64,000 bases of DNA from the NCBI GenBank assembly GCA_020024555.1, contig JAHHTQ010000001.1:1-64000 (forward strand), read 5' to 3'. The DNA comes from Angelakisella sp. GTDB taxonomy: Bacteria; Bacillota; Clostridia; Oscillospirales; Ruminococcaceae. Positions 43,981-53,043 of this stretch are shown in pieces. Position 1 is the first letter of the stretch, and the number at the start of each line of letters is the position of its first letter. The notes below the pieces were generated by a model. The model was not told the origin of the DNA and did not search any database. It saw nothing but the letters and a program-made list of their open reading frames with translations. The position numbers and the translations under genes are program-made.

Positions 43981-44895
43981 ATGAAAGCAAAAAAAGGCAT
44001 TATAGGAATAGTTATTGTCTTGTTTTTGGTAGTTTTATTAAGTCAGTCTTTTTATACTATCAATACGGGACAAGAAGTGGTTATCCAAAGATTTGGTAAG
44101 TACATAGGTACAGAGACACAACCGGGTATCAATTTTAAATTACCGTTTATCGATACGCGAACTGTTGTTGACGTAAACAGAATTTACAGAATGGAATTTG
44201 GTTTTTCTACTGTAAATAATACAAGTACAAGTACTGATATGCAGTACGAAGATGATTTTACCACATCAAAAATGCTGACAGGTGATGAGAATATAGCTAT
44301 TGTTGAAACAATAGTGCAATATCAAATAAAAGACCCCGCTAACTATGTGTTTAAAGTAAACGACATACAAGGCACACTGAGAACAGTTGCCGAGTCAGCT
44401 ATTCGCCGTGTAATAGCAAGCCACACACTTGATGAGGCGTTGACAGAGAATAAATCCGGTATACAGAGTGAAATTATGCAGGACTTGCAGTCTATATGCG
44501 ATAAATACGACAGTGGTGTAAAAATTGTAGGCGTACAGTTGCAAGACGTCAATCCACCACAGGAAGTTGACAAAGATTTCAGAGATGTTGCAGGCGCAAG
44601 AGAAGATAAAAACGCATATATTAACGAGGCGAATGCGCACAAAAATGAGATTATACCACTTGCACGTGGCGAAGAGGCTTCTCTGATAAATGAAGCGAAG
44701 GCTTATGCAACAAAACGTGTAGAGGACGCAAAAGCGCAAGTAACAGCATATCAGCAACTATATGAACAATACAAAAACGGTACAGATGTAACAAGAACAA
44801 GAATGTATCTTGAAACAATGCAGGAAGTACTGAAAGGTGTCGAAATATATATTATGGAAGACAACGGCAATATGAAGCTGCTACAAATGCAATAA
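43981..44895 (+). CDS. hflK: HflK-like SPFH/band-7 membrane protein
   Basis: A 304-residue protein with one N-terminal membrane segment (about 6-25) followed by the SPFH domain (TINTGQEVVIQRFGKYIGTE, IRRVIASHTLDEAL) and a Glu/Lys/Ala-rich helix (about 230-285). In bacteria HflK and HflC form a cage around FtsH that tunes membrane proteolysis. ATG 43981 with TTGGAGGAAG is chosen; the upstream frame has no SD. It lacks the Gly-rich N-tail of E. coli HflK. Confidence 0.9.
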   Translation: MKAKKGIIGIVIVLFLVVLLSQSFYTINTGQEVVIQRFGKYIGTETQPGINFKLPFIDTRTVVDVNRIYRMEFGFSTVNNTSTSTDMQYEDDFTTSKMLTGDENIAIVETIVQYQIKDPANYVFKVNDIQGTLRTVAESAIRRVIASHTLDEALTENKSGIQSEIMQDLQSICDKYDSGVKIVGVQLQDVNPPQEVDKDFRDVAGAREDKNAYINEANAHKNEIIPLARGEEASLINEAKAYATKRVEDAKAQVTAYQQLYEQYKNGTDVTRTRMYLETMQEVLKGVEIYIMEDNGNMKLLQMQ

Positions 44896-44914
44896 GGAAC
44901 GGAGGCGAGTATAA

Positions 44915-45946
44915 ATGAACTTTAATATGAATTCAAACAATTTCAATCAAAATAATTTTAATGATGATATAAACAAAGCGAAAGATGCGGTTGTAAAAGG
45001 CGCGAAAGGTATTGTCAAAACAATAGTTACCATAATAATTCTTGTTTTTGCATTTATTTTGCTAAATCAGTTCTTCTATACTGTTGATGAAACAGAACAC
45101 GCCATTCGCTACCGTTTCAATGAGATTGTGGCTGTAAATGTCAATAATCTTACAGAAGAAGAATACAATAATCTTAAAAATGATGAAAAGTACAAAAATA
45201 TTGCGTTGTCCAGTGGCGCAGGTTTAAAGGTTAAAATACCGTTTATCGACAGAGTTGAAAAATTCAGCAATCAGCTCATAACATACGATACAATGCCACG
45301 TGAAGTTATAACTTCCGATAAAAAGAAACTGATACTTGATAATAACGCTCAGTGGTGGATAGTTGACCCTATAAGATTTAAAATTACAATGAATTCCATA
45401 AATTCAGCCAACCAACGTATCGAAGACTTAATGTATTCAAAAATGAATGAAAAAATAGGTCGTACAGTCGCGCATAAACTAATTGCAGACAAAGACTATG
45501 TTGAAAATATGCTTTTGGAAAATGCAAATGAGCTAAACGCCGTACTTTCTCCTTATGGTATATGTATTGCGGATATTCGCATAAAACGTACAGATTTGCC
45601 AAGCGAGAATAACGAGAATATATTTAACCGTATGAGAACAGAGCGTCAGCAAATGGCTAGACAATATCGTTCAGAAGGTCGTGAAGAAGCAGAGAAGATT
45701 AAGGCAGACGCAGAACGTGAGGCAGCCGAGATAAAAGCGAAGGCAAATGCCGAGGCGCAAAGAATAAAAGGTAAGGGCGATGCAGATGCGGCCGCAATAT
45801 TCAATGAGGCGTACAATGCCGACCCTGAGTTTTATGCTTTCTATAAAACACTTGAAACATACAAGGCTACTTTGCCACAAAGCGGCGCAAAAATTATCAT
45901 TACACCTGATTCCGAATTTGCAAAATATATTTTCGGCAGCAAATAA
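44915..45946 (+). CDS. hflC: HflC-like SPFH/band-7 membrane protein
   Basis: A 343-residue partner of the upstream protein. The N-terminus is an Asn-rich tail (about 1-30), then a membrane segment (37-57), SPFH domain (VDETEHAIRYRFNEIV, DNNAQWWIVDPIRF) and the HflC-typical RTERQQMARQYRSEG plus Ala/Glu helix. SD GGAGGCGAG. The order hflK-hflC with a 20-nt gap fits the conserved pair. The N-tail and a TEEEYNNLKND insertion are unusual. Confidence 0.9.
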   Translation: MNFNMNSNNFNQNNFNDDINKAKDAVVKGAKGIVKTIVTIIILVFAFILLNQFFYTVDETEHAIRYRFNEIVAVNVNNLTEEEYNNLKNDEKYKNIALSSGAGLKVKIPFIDRVEKFSNQLITYDTMPREVITSDKKKLILDNNAQWWIVDPIRFKITMNSINSANQRIEDLMYSKMNEKIGRTVAHKLIADKDYVENMLLENANELNAVLSPYGICIADIRIKRTDLPSENNENIFNRMRTERQQMARQYRSEGREEAEKIKADAEREAAEIKAKANAEAQRIKGKGDADAAAIFNEAYNADPEFYAFYKTLETYKATLPQSGAKIIITPDSEFAKYIFGSK

Positions 45947-45968
45947 AATTAATATAAGGTTATAAGAC

Positions 45969-46020
45969 AATAACCGACAGCAAAAGTATTAATCTACTGA
46001 GCTATCGGTTATTTTTTGTA
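45969..46020 (+). terminator. Terminator after hflC
   Basis: AATAACCGACAGC (45969-45981) pairs with GCTATCGGTTATT (46001-46013), followed by T6. Confidence 0.88.
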
Positions 46021-46175
46021 CTGTTTTAATGGGTAACTGCTAACTGTACGGTGTTGCATTTTGTTATTTCGATAAAATTCCATTAAATACTTGCGTTTTT
46101 TACATAAATAGTGTAGCATATAATGTATGTGAATATTAATATTATACAGTAATATTTTTTAGGGGGTTTTTGTTA

Positions 46176-47060
46176 ATGCCTGAGGCATATATACACGTAT
46201 CGGTAGCTACAAAGGCTAATGATAAAATATATAGGAAAATAAATAATATAAACGTTTATTTATGGGGTTCGCAAGGACCGGACCCTATGTATTGTTATAA
46301 GTTTTTTAAGAAAAACAAGGAGTATAATCTTAATGAAATGGCATCAATTTTGCACGAGGAAAAATGCGGTCTGTTTTTGCAAGATTTGATTGTCAATGCA
46401 AAAAATGATATTCAAAAGGATTTTGCAAGCGGTTTTGCTATGCACTATGTGGCAGATTGCGTAATGCACCCTTATATTGTTTCGCAGAGTTTGGAAAACG
46501 GTAGATTTAATATCCCTTATGGACATGGGTTTTGCGAAGTTTCTTTGGATTCCTATATACATCAGTTAGAGAAAGCCACAATGACAGTAAAAGGGAAAGA
46601 AGTCGCTCCGAAACTGAGTAATGACGAATATATGCAAATAGCGCAATTACTGCAAAATTCATTAAAAAATATATATGATTATGAAGTACCGGCAAAAGAA
46701 ATTGTAAGCGCCTATAAATCATCAAGATATTACCATACATATTGGTTTGGCACAAGCAACAAATTGTTAATTTCTCTTATGAAATTTGTCGAAAAACATA
46801 TTCTTCATAAATCAGGCGTGCTTATGTGTCACGTCACACCCTGCCCGCAGCCGAAAAACGGATATATAAGCGAGTGGGTAAATCCATTTACAAATAAATT
46901 GGAACATAAGTCACCGCTGGATTTGACGCATATTTCTGTTGAGGAAGGAACAGCTTTATTAAAAGCCATTACCGATTTTTACAGTAATAAAATAAATGAA
47001 GAACAAATAAGACATATCATAGGTAATAAGAGTTTTTTGACAGGGCTAGAAATTGAATAA
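46176..47060 (+). CDS. Zinc-dependent phospholipase C family protein
   Basis: A 294-residue protein of the Zn-dep PLPC fold. GSQGPDPMYCY near residue 30 and GFAMHYVADCVMHPY near 88-102 supply His/Asp metal ligands. No signal peptide is seen, unlike secreted alpha-toxins, so it is likely cytosolic and of unknown substrate. ATG 46176 follows AGGGGG. The radical SAM gene starts 21 nt after it, suggesting co-transcription. Confidence 0.88.
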   Translation: MPEAYIHVSVATKANDKIYRKINNINVYLWGSQGPDPMYCYKFFKKNKEYNLNEMASILHEEKCGLFLQDLIVNAKNDIQKDFASGFAMHYVADCVMHPYIVSQSLENGRFNIPYGHGFCEVSLDSYIHQLEKATMTVKGKEVAPKLSNDEYMQIAQLLQNSLKNIYDYEVPAKEIVSAYKSSRYYHTYWFGTSNKLLISLMKFVEKHILHKSGVLMCHVTPCPQPKNGYISEWVNPFTNKLEHKSPLDLTHISVEEGTALLKAITDFYSNKINEEQIRHIIGNKSFLTGLEIE

Positions 47061-47081
47061 TTAAAATAGGGGATATTTTCA

Positions 47082-48770
47082 GTGAAAGTTTTATTTACTG
47101 CGATAAATGCCAAATTTCCACATACAAATATTGCTGTCAGATATTTTTATTTTTTGAGTAAGCAATATGAGAATATTGATGCGGAATTTTGCGAATATAC
47201 AATAAATAATCAAAAGGATATAATTTTACAGGAGTTAATCGAAAAAAATGTTGATGTAATATGTTTTTCCTGTTATATATGGAATATAAATATTGTGACC
47301 GACATTTGCAAGTGCATAAAGCAAATATCACCACAGACAACTGTTGTTTTGGGAGGTCCGGAAGTATCTTTTTCAAACAGTACAGAACAATATTCCTGTG
47401 ATTACATTGTCAGTGGCGAAGGCGAGATAGCGCTGTTTGATTTATTGACAAAACTCGGGAATAATGAAGAAATAACAAGCACAATAGTAAGGTCTGATAA
47501 AGCATTTGATATAGATATGTTGCCTTTTCCGTACCAAGATGAATTACTGAAGCTTAATAACCGTACGCTTTATTATGAGGCGTCCCGTGGTTGTCCGTAT
47601 AAATGCGCCTACTGTCTTTCCGGTTCAGAGTATGGTATTCGCTTTAAGTCTGTTGAAAAAATTAAAAGCGAATTGCAAATATTTATTGATGAAAAAGTGC
47701 GACAAGTTAAATTTACAGACAGAACATTTAACTGTAATAAAAAAGTTTGTAAGGAAATATGGCAATTTTTAATAGATACATATAATGGGGTTACAAATTT
47801 TCATTTTGAAGTATCGGCAGATATAATTGATGATGAAATGCTGGCAATATTAAAGAGTATGCCACAGGGGTTGGTTCAGTTGGAAGTGGGTATTCAGTCA
47901 ACTAACAAAGAGACTCTTTCTGCAATACGGAGATATGCGAAACTCGATAAGATTTTTGATAAGGTTGATACTATAAATGGTTTTGAAAATATACATTTAC
48001 ATCTTGATTTAATAGCAGGCTTGCCTTATGAAGATATATCATCGTTCAGAAATTCATTCAACGAAGTATTTGCGCACAAGCCTCAGCAACTCCAACTAGG
48101 TATGCTAAAACTCCTTAAAGGTTCATATATGTATGAGGTGTATAATAATTACAAGATGAAATTTCGACACTATGCGCCGTACGAAATACTTGAAACAGAT
48201 GTTTTACCCTATAAAGATGTTATAAAACTGAAAAAAGTTGAAGAAGTGGTGGAGCTGTATTATAATTCAGGTAGATTTGAAAATATGGTGCGGTATTTAA
48301 TAGAGTTTTTTGATACGCCGTTTGATTTCTTTATGGAATTGGGGGCGTATTATGTAGAGTGCGGACATCATATCGCACCGCTTAGTAAAGATAATCAATA
48401 CACTTTCCTTTATGATTTTTGCAAAGCAAAACTTGATATTGATTATGATTTGTTCGCAAATTTATGTAGATACGATATAGTTCGTCATGAGCGACCACGA
48501 AAAATTCCAAATTGGGCAAAAGCCAAAAAGTATTTGACAAAATATCAAACAACGGAGTTTTTGACAAAAGAAAATATATCTGCATATCTGCCACAGTATA
48601 TTGGAAAAAATGTAGATGAAATATTTAATTCTATCTATATTGAACTTTTTGAATATGATGTTTTGAATAATAATCACAATAAATTAAATATTGCGCTGTT
48701 ATTTGATTATAATGAACGTTCGATATTGGGTAGGGCAAAGACAATAAAGTTAGATAGAATTTTTGATTAA
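47082..48770 (+). CDS. B12-binding domain radical SAM protein (DUF4080)
   Basis: A 562-residue protein. Residues 1-140 are a B12-binding Rossmann-like domain (VDVICFSCYIWN, VVLGGPEVS). The radical SAM 4Fe-4S cluster motif CPYKCAYC has C171, C175 and C178. The C-terminal ~180 residues match DUF4080. The start is GTG 47082 with TAGGGGAT. Substrate unknown. The DUF4080 class may use cobalamin, which fits the cbi operon elsewhere in the window, but the classical DxHxxG B12-ligand motif is not evident. Confidence 0.92.
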   Translation: MKVLFTAINAKFPHTNIAVRYFYFLSKQYENIDAEFCEYTINNQKDIILQELIEKNVDVICFSCYIWNINIVTDICKCIKQISPQTTVVLGGPEVSFSNSTEQYSCDYIVSGEGEIALFDLLTKLGNNEEITSTIVRSDKAFDIDMLPFPYQDELLKLNNRTLYYEASRGCPYKCAYCLSGSEYGIRFKSVEKIKSELQIFIDEKVRQVKFTDRTFNCNKKVCKEIWQFLIDTYNGVTNFHFEVSADIIDDEMLAILKSMPQGLVQLEVGIQSTNKETLSAIRRYAKLDKIFDKVDTINGFENIHLHLDLIAGLPYEDISSFRNSFNEVFAHKPQQLQLGMLKLLKGSYMYEVYNNYKMKFRHYAPYEILETDVLPYKDVIKLKKVEEVVELYYNSGRFENMVRYLIEFFDTPFDFFMELGAYYVECGHHIAPLSKDNQYTFLYDFCKAKLDIDYDLFANLCRYDIVRHERPRKIPNWAKAKKYLTKYQTTEFLTKENISAYLPQYIGKNVDEIFNSIYIELFEYDVLNNNHNKLNIALLFDYNERSILGRAKTIKLDRIFD

Positions 48771-48772
48771 AT

Positions 48773-48822
48773 AAACAGTCCGTATACAGCTTAATTATTT
48801 ACTGTATACGGACTGTTTTATA
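48773..48822. terminator. Bidirectional terminator, 17-bp perfect stem
   Basis: Arms 48773-48789 and 48802-48818 pair perfectly over 17 bp. It lies between the convergent radical SAM and surface-protein genes. Confidence 0.92.
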
Positions 48823-48842
48823 TATTGACTTATAATTTTATA

Positions 48843-50054
48843 TTATTCTTCCCATGAATCATAGTTACGTCTACTGTTTTTAAATATTATAAAGTATACT
48901 AGGCCGACAATCGCTACAACAATAAGTGATATTAAAATACCAATACCGATTCCTTTGCCAACCCCTGTATCTGTCTTGTTTGTATCTGTCGGTATGGTTG
49001 ACTGAGATGGCGGTGTACTTGAAGATGGTTGTTCAAGAGTTGAACTTTCTTCGGAAGATGACTCCTCGGAAGAACTTTCCTCAGATATTGAAGAAGTTTC
49101 TTCCGGTTTTGAAGATTCACTGCTTGTTGAAGGCGGTGGGGTGGGAACAGAAGAAGGGGCTACCGGTGGTTTAGGAGTAACATTATTCCCGCCGGCGCTG
49201 AGAGTGGTGGCAGGCAACTTTTTGTCACTAATCACATAGCTTCCGAGTTTTTTTGTTTTAAAAGTAAAAGTATCAGTAAATTCGTCATAATTTCCTTTTA
49301 TTACCCGCAATGAGTTATCGGGCATAATTTCATACACAAATTCATCGTTTTTAACGAATAATGATAATTCACCCTCGCTATAAAATTTAGGTTCGGCTGG
49401 CCAACTCCAAAAACGTAGTTGCGCTTTGTTTTCTCTGCCATATTTATTCATAATAGCTTTATTAATTTCGTTTGTATGTCCCAAAAACATAGGGTCATGT
49501 GGCGCTCTTATTTGTATATTGTATTCAGCAGTACCGTTACTGGAAGTATCATAGTCAAATACAGCGTGTAGTTTTCCGGTAGAGTACCCATTAAAATTGA
49601 AGTCTACTTTTTTGCAGTAATATTCATTAGGTAATAAATATTGTTCACTGTTGTAGTCTTTATATATGGATATGGGTTCGTAGTCAACTATTTCCAAATG
49701 TTTAATTTCACAGTAATATTTGGTTATCGGACGTCTTGTATCTGTCAATGTTATTTTTCCCGCTATATATTTTACACTGTTTGAAGCATCTACATCGGGT
49801 TTTACACGCAGATAGACACTTCCGTTATCGATATAAACAGAGTCTACATATTTTCCGCCTGACTTAAATGTATATGACAGTCTAAAATCCGTATTGTCAC
49901 AAGTATCACTGAAATTGTAGCCATCTTCATCAACAAAGTTATCTATTATTATTGCTTCACCGGGAGAGGCAGAGCCGTAAAAGGCGAATGCAGTTGATAC
50001 ATTACAAAATAAGATTGCGCAAATAAATAATAAAAAAACACTTATTTTTTTCAT
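48843..50054 (-). CDS. Secreted, membrane-anchored surface protein
   Basis: A 403-residue protein with an N-terminal signal peptide (1-24, cleavage after AFA) and an extracellular domain (~25-285) of unknown fold. A Pro/Ser/Glu-rich stalk (about 300-360, with SSSEESS repeats) follows, then a C-terminal membrane helix (~370-390) with basic cytosolic tail. No LPXTG motif. It follows the class A PBP gene by 37 nt in the same direction, so a wall role is plausible but not shown. Confidence 0.88.
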   Translation of the reverse strand: MKKISVFLLFICAILFCNVSTAFAFYGSASPGEAIIIDNFVDEDGYNFSDTCDNTDFRLSYTFKSGGKYVDSVYIDNGSVYLRVKPDVDASNSVKYIAGKITLTDTRRPITKYYCEIKHLEIVDYEPISIYKDYNSEQYLLPNEYYCKKVDFNFNGYSTGKLHAVFDYDTSSNGTAEYNIQIRAPHDPMFLGHTNEINKAIMNKYGRENKAQLRFWSWPAEPKFYSEGELSLFVKNDEFVYEIMPDNSLRVIKGNYDEFTDTFTFKTKKLGSYVISDKKLPATTLSAGGNNVTPKPPVAPSSVPTPPPSTSSESSKPEETSSISEESSSEESSSEESSTLEQPSSSTPPSQSTIPTDTNKTDTGVGKGIGIGILISLIVVAIVGLVYFIIFKNSRRNYDSWEE

Positions 50055-50091
50055 AAATTCCCTCCATCTACAAAAATACTACATCATCTGA

Positions 50092-52446
50092 TTATTCGTA
50101 TAAATATGGGTACAGTTGCCTAATTTCTTCTGAATACAGCGGGTCATTCATATATAGAAATGCCCATTCTTCTTTTAGTGGAGCATCAGGGTCAAGCCAT
50201 GGTTTTTGACCTGTAAAGTGATAGTCAACAACATAAGTTGAGCCATGTTGAGGGCATTTTGAAGGAATATTTGTTGTCTTATACCAACCGGTAGCTGTTC
50301 TCTCGCAAAATTCAGTTGCGGCGTATCCGGTATCCTTACAATATGTTACCGGAACAACATTACTGCTTGCTATAAATTGTTTTGGTTCAAGCCCCTCGTG
50401 AACATCTTTCATTACGGTTTTCCAAAGTATTGGAGGCGGATAATTTTGATATTTTATGCTGTTTGCGACATTTTGACCATATTTATCTTTTACGATAACT
50501 TTTTCACCTTTTTCGTTAACTGTTGTCTTAAATTGGTTATCATAACCCATCCAGCACACACCTACATAGTATGGTGTTATACCAATAAACCATTGGTCAA
50601 CGTCTTTATCGGTTGTACCTGTTTTTCCTGCAACGGGAATATTTAGTTCCGCAAGTGACGCTGCGCGGCCTGTACCCGGAAAAGCAGAAACAACCTGTTG
50701 CAGTAATTTATTCATAACAGTTGCTGTTTCAAAAGTAATAACACGGGTTGGAACAATGTCTTTCTTTAATATTACATTGCCTTTTGAATCCAGTACAGTT
50801 GTGTATGTGTATGGTTCTGTATATGTTCCGCCGTTTGCAAAAATTTGGTAAGCTCCTGCCATTTCAAGCGGTGTAACACCGTGTGTAAGTGAACCAAGCG
50901 CCAAAGGACTGGGCGCAATATCTGAGGGAACAAGGGATTTCATATTCAAAGAACCATGCAAGAAATTCCATACAGTATTGTATGATAATTGTTCTACAAG
51001 TCTTACAGGAACTACGTTTGTTGAACGCTGTATAGCTTCAACCGTAGGAATATATCCCAAAAATCCAAGTGTGTGGTTATAGAAGTTAGTAGGTTTCCAT
51101 AGAGGTTGACCTTTAATGTATTTACAATATGGTCCATCGAGAACAAGTGATGACCAGTTAATAATATCGTTTTCTATACTTAGCGCATAAGATGCAATAG
51201 GTTTTATTGTAGAACCCGGCTGACGTTGAGTATCTGTTGCGCGGTTCCAAACTCTTGCGCCTTCTTTTTTACCGATACCTCCGACAAGACCTTTTATCGC
51301 TCCATTGGTATCAGTAATGATAAATGCGGATTGTGGATATTCTTCATTTTGCACAGGTGGCATATATTTTTCAGGATTTTCATAAATATTTTCCAGTTTT
51401 TCCTGAACAGTAGGGTCAACGGTTGTGTATATTCTGTATCCACCTTGATAAAGCTTTTCTGATGCTTCTTTTTCTGTAATATTAAGTTCTTTTGCAAGGT
51501 CTTCAATAACTTGTGTCATCAAATAGTCAGTAAAGTAACTTTGTTCATTATTCTGTCTCTTTTGATTATTTTCTTTATTGAATACGATTTCTTCATTAAG
51601 AGCCGCCTCGTATTCCTCGTCATTGAGCTTTCCTTGCTCATGCATCAAAAACAGTACGGTTTCTTTTCTTTTTTGGTTATTTTCATATTGGGTATATGGA
51701 TTGTAGTAAGTAGGATTTTGTGTAATTCCGACTATTGAGGCGCACTGCGCAACCGTTAAATCTTTTACATCTTTATTGAAGTAAAGATTTGCGGCAGCCT
51801 GTATACCGTTTGTGTTGTTACCAAAAGATACCATATTTAAGTACGACTCGATAATTTGATCTTTGGAATATTTACGCTCCATTTTTACAGCTCTGAAAAT
51901 TTCACGCAATTTACGGTCCCAACTTTTTTTCGTATCATTTGTTACATTACGTACAAGTTGTTGTGTAATTGTTGATGCTCCGGGATTGCCGGGCAGTATT
52001 GACATTCCAAACTTTCCTAAAATATTGTCAGCGCCTGCAAGTACTGTGCGTCGCCAGTCGACACCGGTATGTTCAAGAAAATTTCTGTCTTCAACAGCAA
52101 TCAGCGCATCAAAAAGGTGCTTTGGCATATCCTCGTAGTCTGTCCAAATTCTGCTTCCCTTCGTACCTTCTAGACGTTGCATTTCCTCGTATGCGCCTGT
52201 TTTTGGATTTTGTTGATACAAAATTGTTGTATAATTAAGTTTTAGCATATCAAGGTCTAGGTTAATGGTTTCGGACTTATCAAATTTATCGAATATTATC
52301 ATAGCAAGATAACAACCGAAAATACAGCAAATAATAATACAAATCATTATCAAAGACGCAAAAGTTTTCCATATTCCACTCCAAACTTTTTTGGCTTCAC
52401 TTTTTGGGCGAGCTTTGTTTGATGGGTTTTGCTTTTTTTCTTCCAT
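50092..52446 (-). CDS. Class A penicillin-binding protein (PBP1A-like)
   Basis: Bifunctional peptidoglycan synthase of 784 residues. One N-terminal membrane segment (~28-52) follows a Lys/Pro-rich cytosolic tail. GT51 motifs: VEDRNFLEHTGVD, GASTITQQLVRN, RKYSKDQIIESYLN. Transpeptidase motifs: PGSTIKP (SxxK), STN (SxN) and GKTGTT (KTG). The C-terminal ~90 residues hold a Cys-containing extension (CKDTGYAATEFCERT). Start ATG has an SD-poor leader; a strong AT-rich divergent region lies upstream. Confidence 0.95.
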   Translation of the reverse strand: MEEKKQNPSNKARPKSEAKKVWSGIWKTFASLIMICIIICCIFGCYLAMIIFDKFDKSETINLDLDMLKLNYTTILYQQNPKTGAYEEMQRLEGTKGSRIWTDYEDMPKHLFDALIAVEDRNFLEHTGVDWRRTVLAGADNILGKFGMSILPGNPGASTITQQLVRNVTNDTKKSWDRKLREIFRAVKMERKYSKDQIIESYLNMVSFGNNTNGIQAAANLYFNKDVKDLTVAQCASIVGITQNPTYYNPYTQYENNQKRKETVLFLMHEQGKLNDEEYEAALNEEIVFNKENNQKRQNNEQSYFTDYLMTQVIEDLAKELNITEKEASEKLYQGGYRIYTTVDPTVQEKLENIYENPEKYMPPVQNEEYPQSAFIITDTNGAIKGLVGGIGKKEGARVWNRATDTQRQPGSTIKPIASYALSIENDIINWSSLVLDGPYCKYIKGQPLWKPTNFYNHTLGFLGYIPTVEAIQRSTNVVPVRLVEQLSYNTVWNFLHGSLNMKSLVPSDIAPSPLALGSLTHGVTPLEMAGAYQIFANGGTYTEPYTYTTVLDSKGNVILKKDIVPTRVITFETATVMNKLLQQVVSAFPGTGRAASLAELNIPVAGKTGTTDKDVDQWFIGITPYYVGVCWMGYDNQFKTTVNEKGEKVIVKDKYGQNVANSIKYQNYPPPILWKTVMKDVHEGLEPKQFIASSNVVPVTYCKDTGYAATEFCERTATGWYKTTNIPSKCPQHGSTYVVDYHFTGQKPWLDPDAPLKEEWAFLYMNDPLYSEEIRQLYPYLYE

Positions 52447-52686
52447 TTAAAAACTCCATTTCTAAAAATTGTAGATATTTATTTTTGTTTTTTAAATAAC
52501 CCCTTTAAATTAATAGTAGGAAAAAAATAATCTTTTTAAACATTATTATAAATCCATAATAAGCATTATAACATTATTATTTGCATTTGTATAGTATTTT
52601 TTAAAATGTCAATACTAAAAATGAAAATATAATGTAGTTAAATATTAAAATAAAAAAATAATTTCTATTACAGGAGAATTATATTT

Positions 52687-53043
52687 ATGTATAAAAAAAT
52701 AATGTTTTCTATAATCGCATTTTTGATTTTTGGAATATTTATATCTTATATATTATATGGTGGTGAAAGTAATGACTTTTCAGAGAAAAACAGCAGTAGT
52801 ATGTCTATAAATATGCCTATAACCGAAAAAACCGAAACAGGTAACAGTATAAAGGACTATTACTGCATAAAGATTGTTGATGATAAATTGACGGTTATAA
52901 AAAATGATGAAAAAACACCTGAAATGATTTTTGATATTTCTGTAAAAATGCTACCCGAATATGACAGACAGAAATTAAAAGATGGTGTGTATGTTTATAG
53001 TTATGATGAACTTCTTAAAAAAATAGAAGATTATACAAGTTAA
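52687..53043 (+). CDS. BofC C-terminal-like membrane-anchored protein
   Basis: A 118-residue protein with an N-terminal membrane anchor (about 5-24), a Ser/Thr linker, and a small domain (DYYCIKIVDDKLTVIK, LPEYDRQKLKDGVYV, LLKKIEDYTS). That last domain resembles the BofC C-terminal domain seen in clostridial proteins. BofC controls the sigma-K checkpoint, but a sporulation role here is only inferred. SD ACAGGAG. Its stop overlaps the stop of the convergent WG-repeat gene. Confidence 0.75.
   Translation: MYKKIMFSIIAFLIFGIFISYILYGGESNDFSEKNSSSMSINMPITEKTETGNSIKDYYCIKIVDDKLTVIKNDEKTPEMIFDISVKMLPEYDRQKLKDGVYVYSYDELLKKIEDYTS

Noticed and set aside
46021..46175. Small RNA or element between hflC and the phospholipase-like gene
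   Set aside because: After the hflC terminator only an AT-rich spacer with a possible -10 is seen; no conserved structure.
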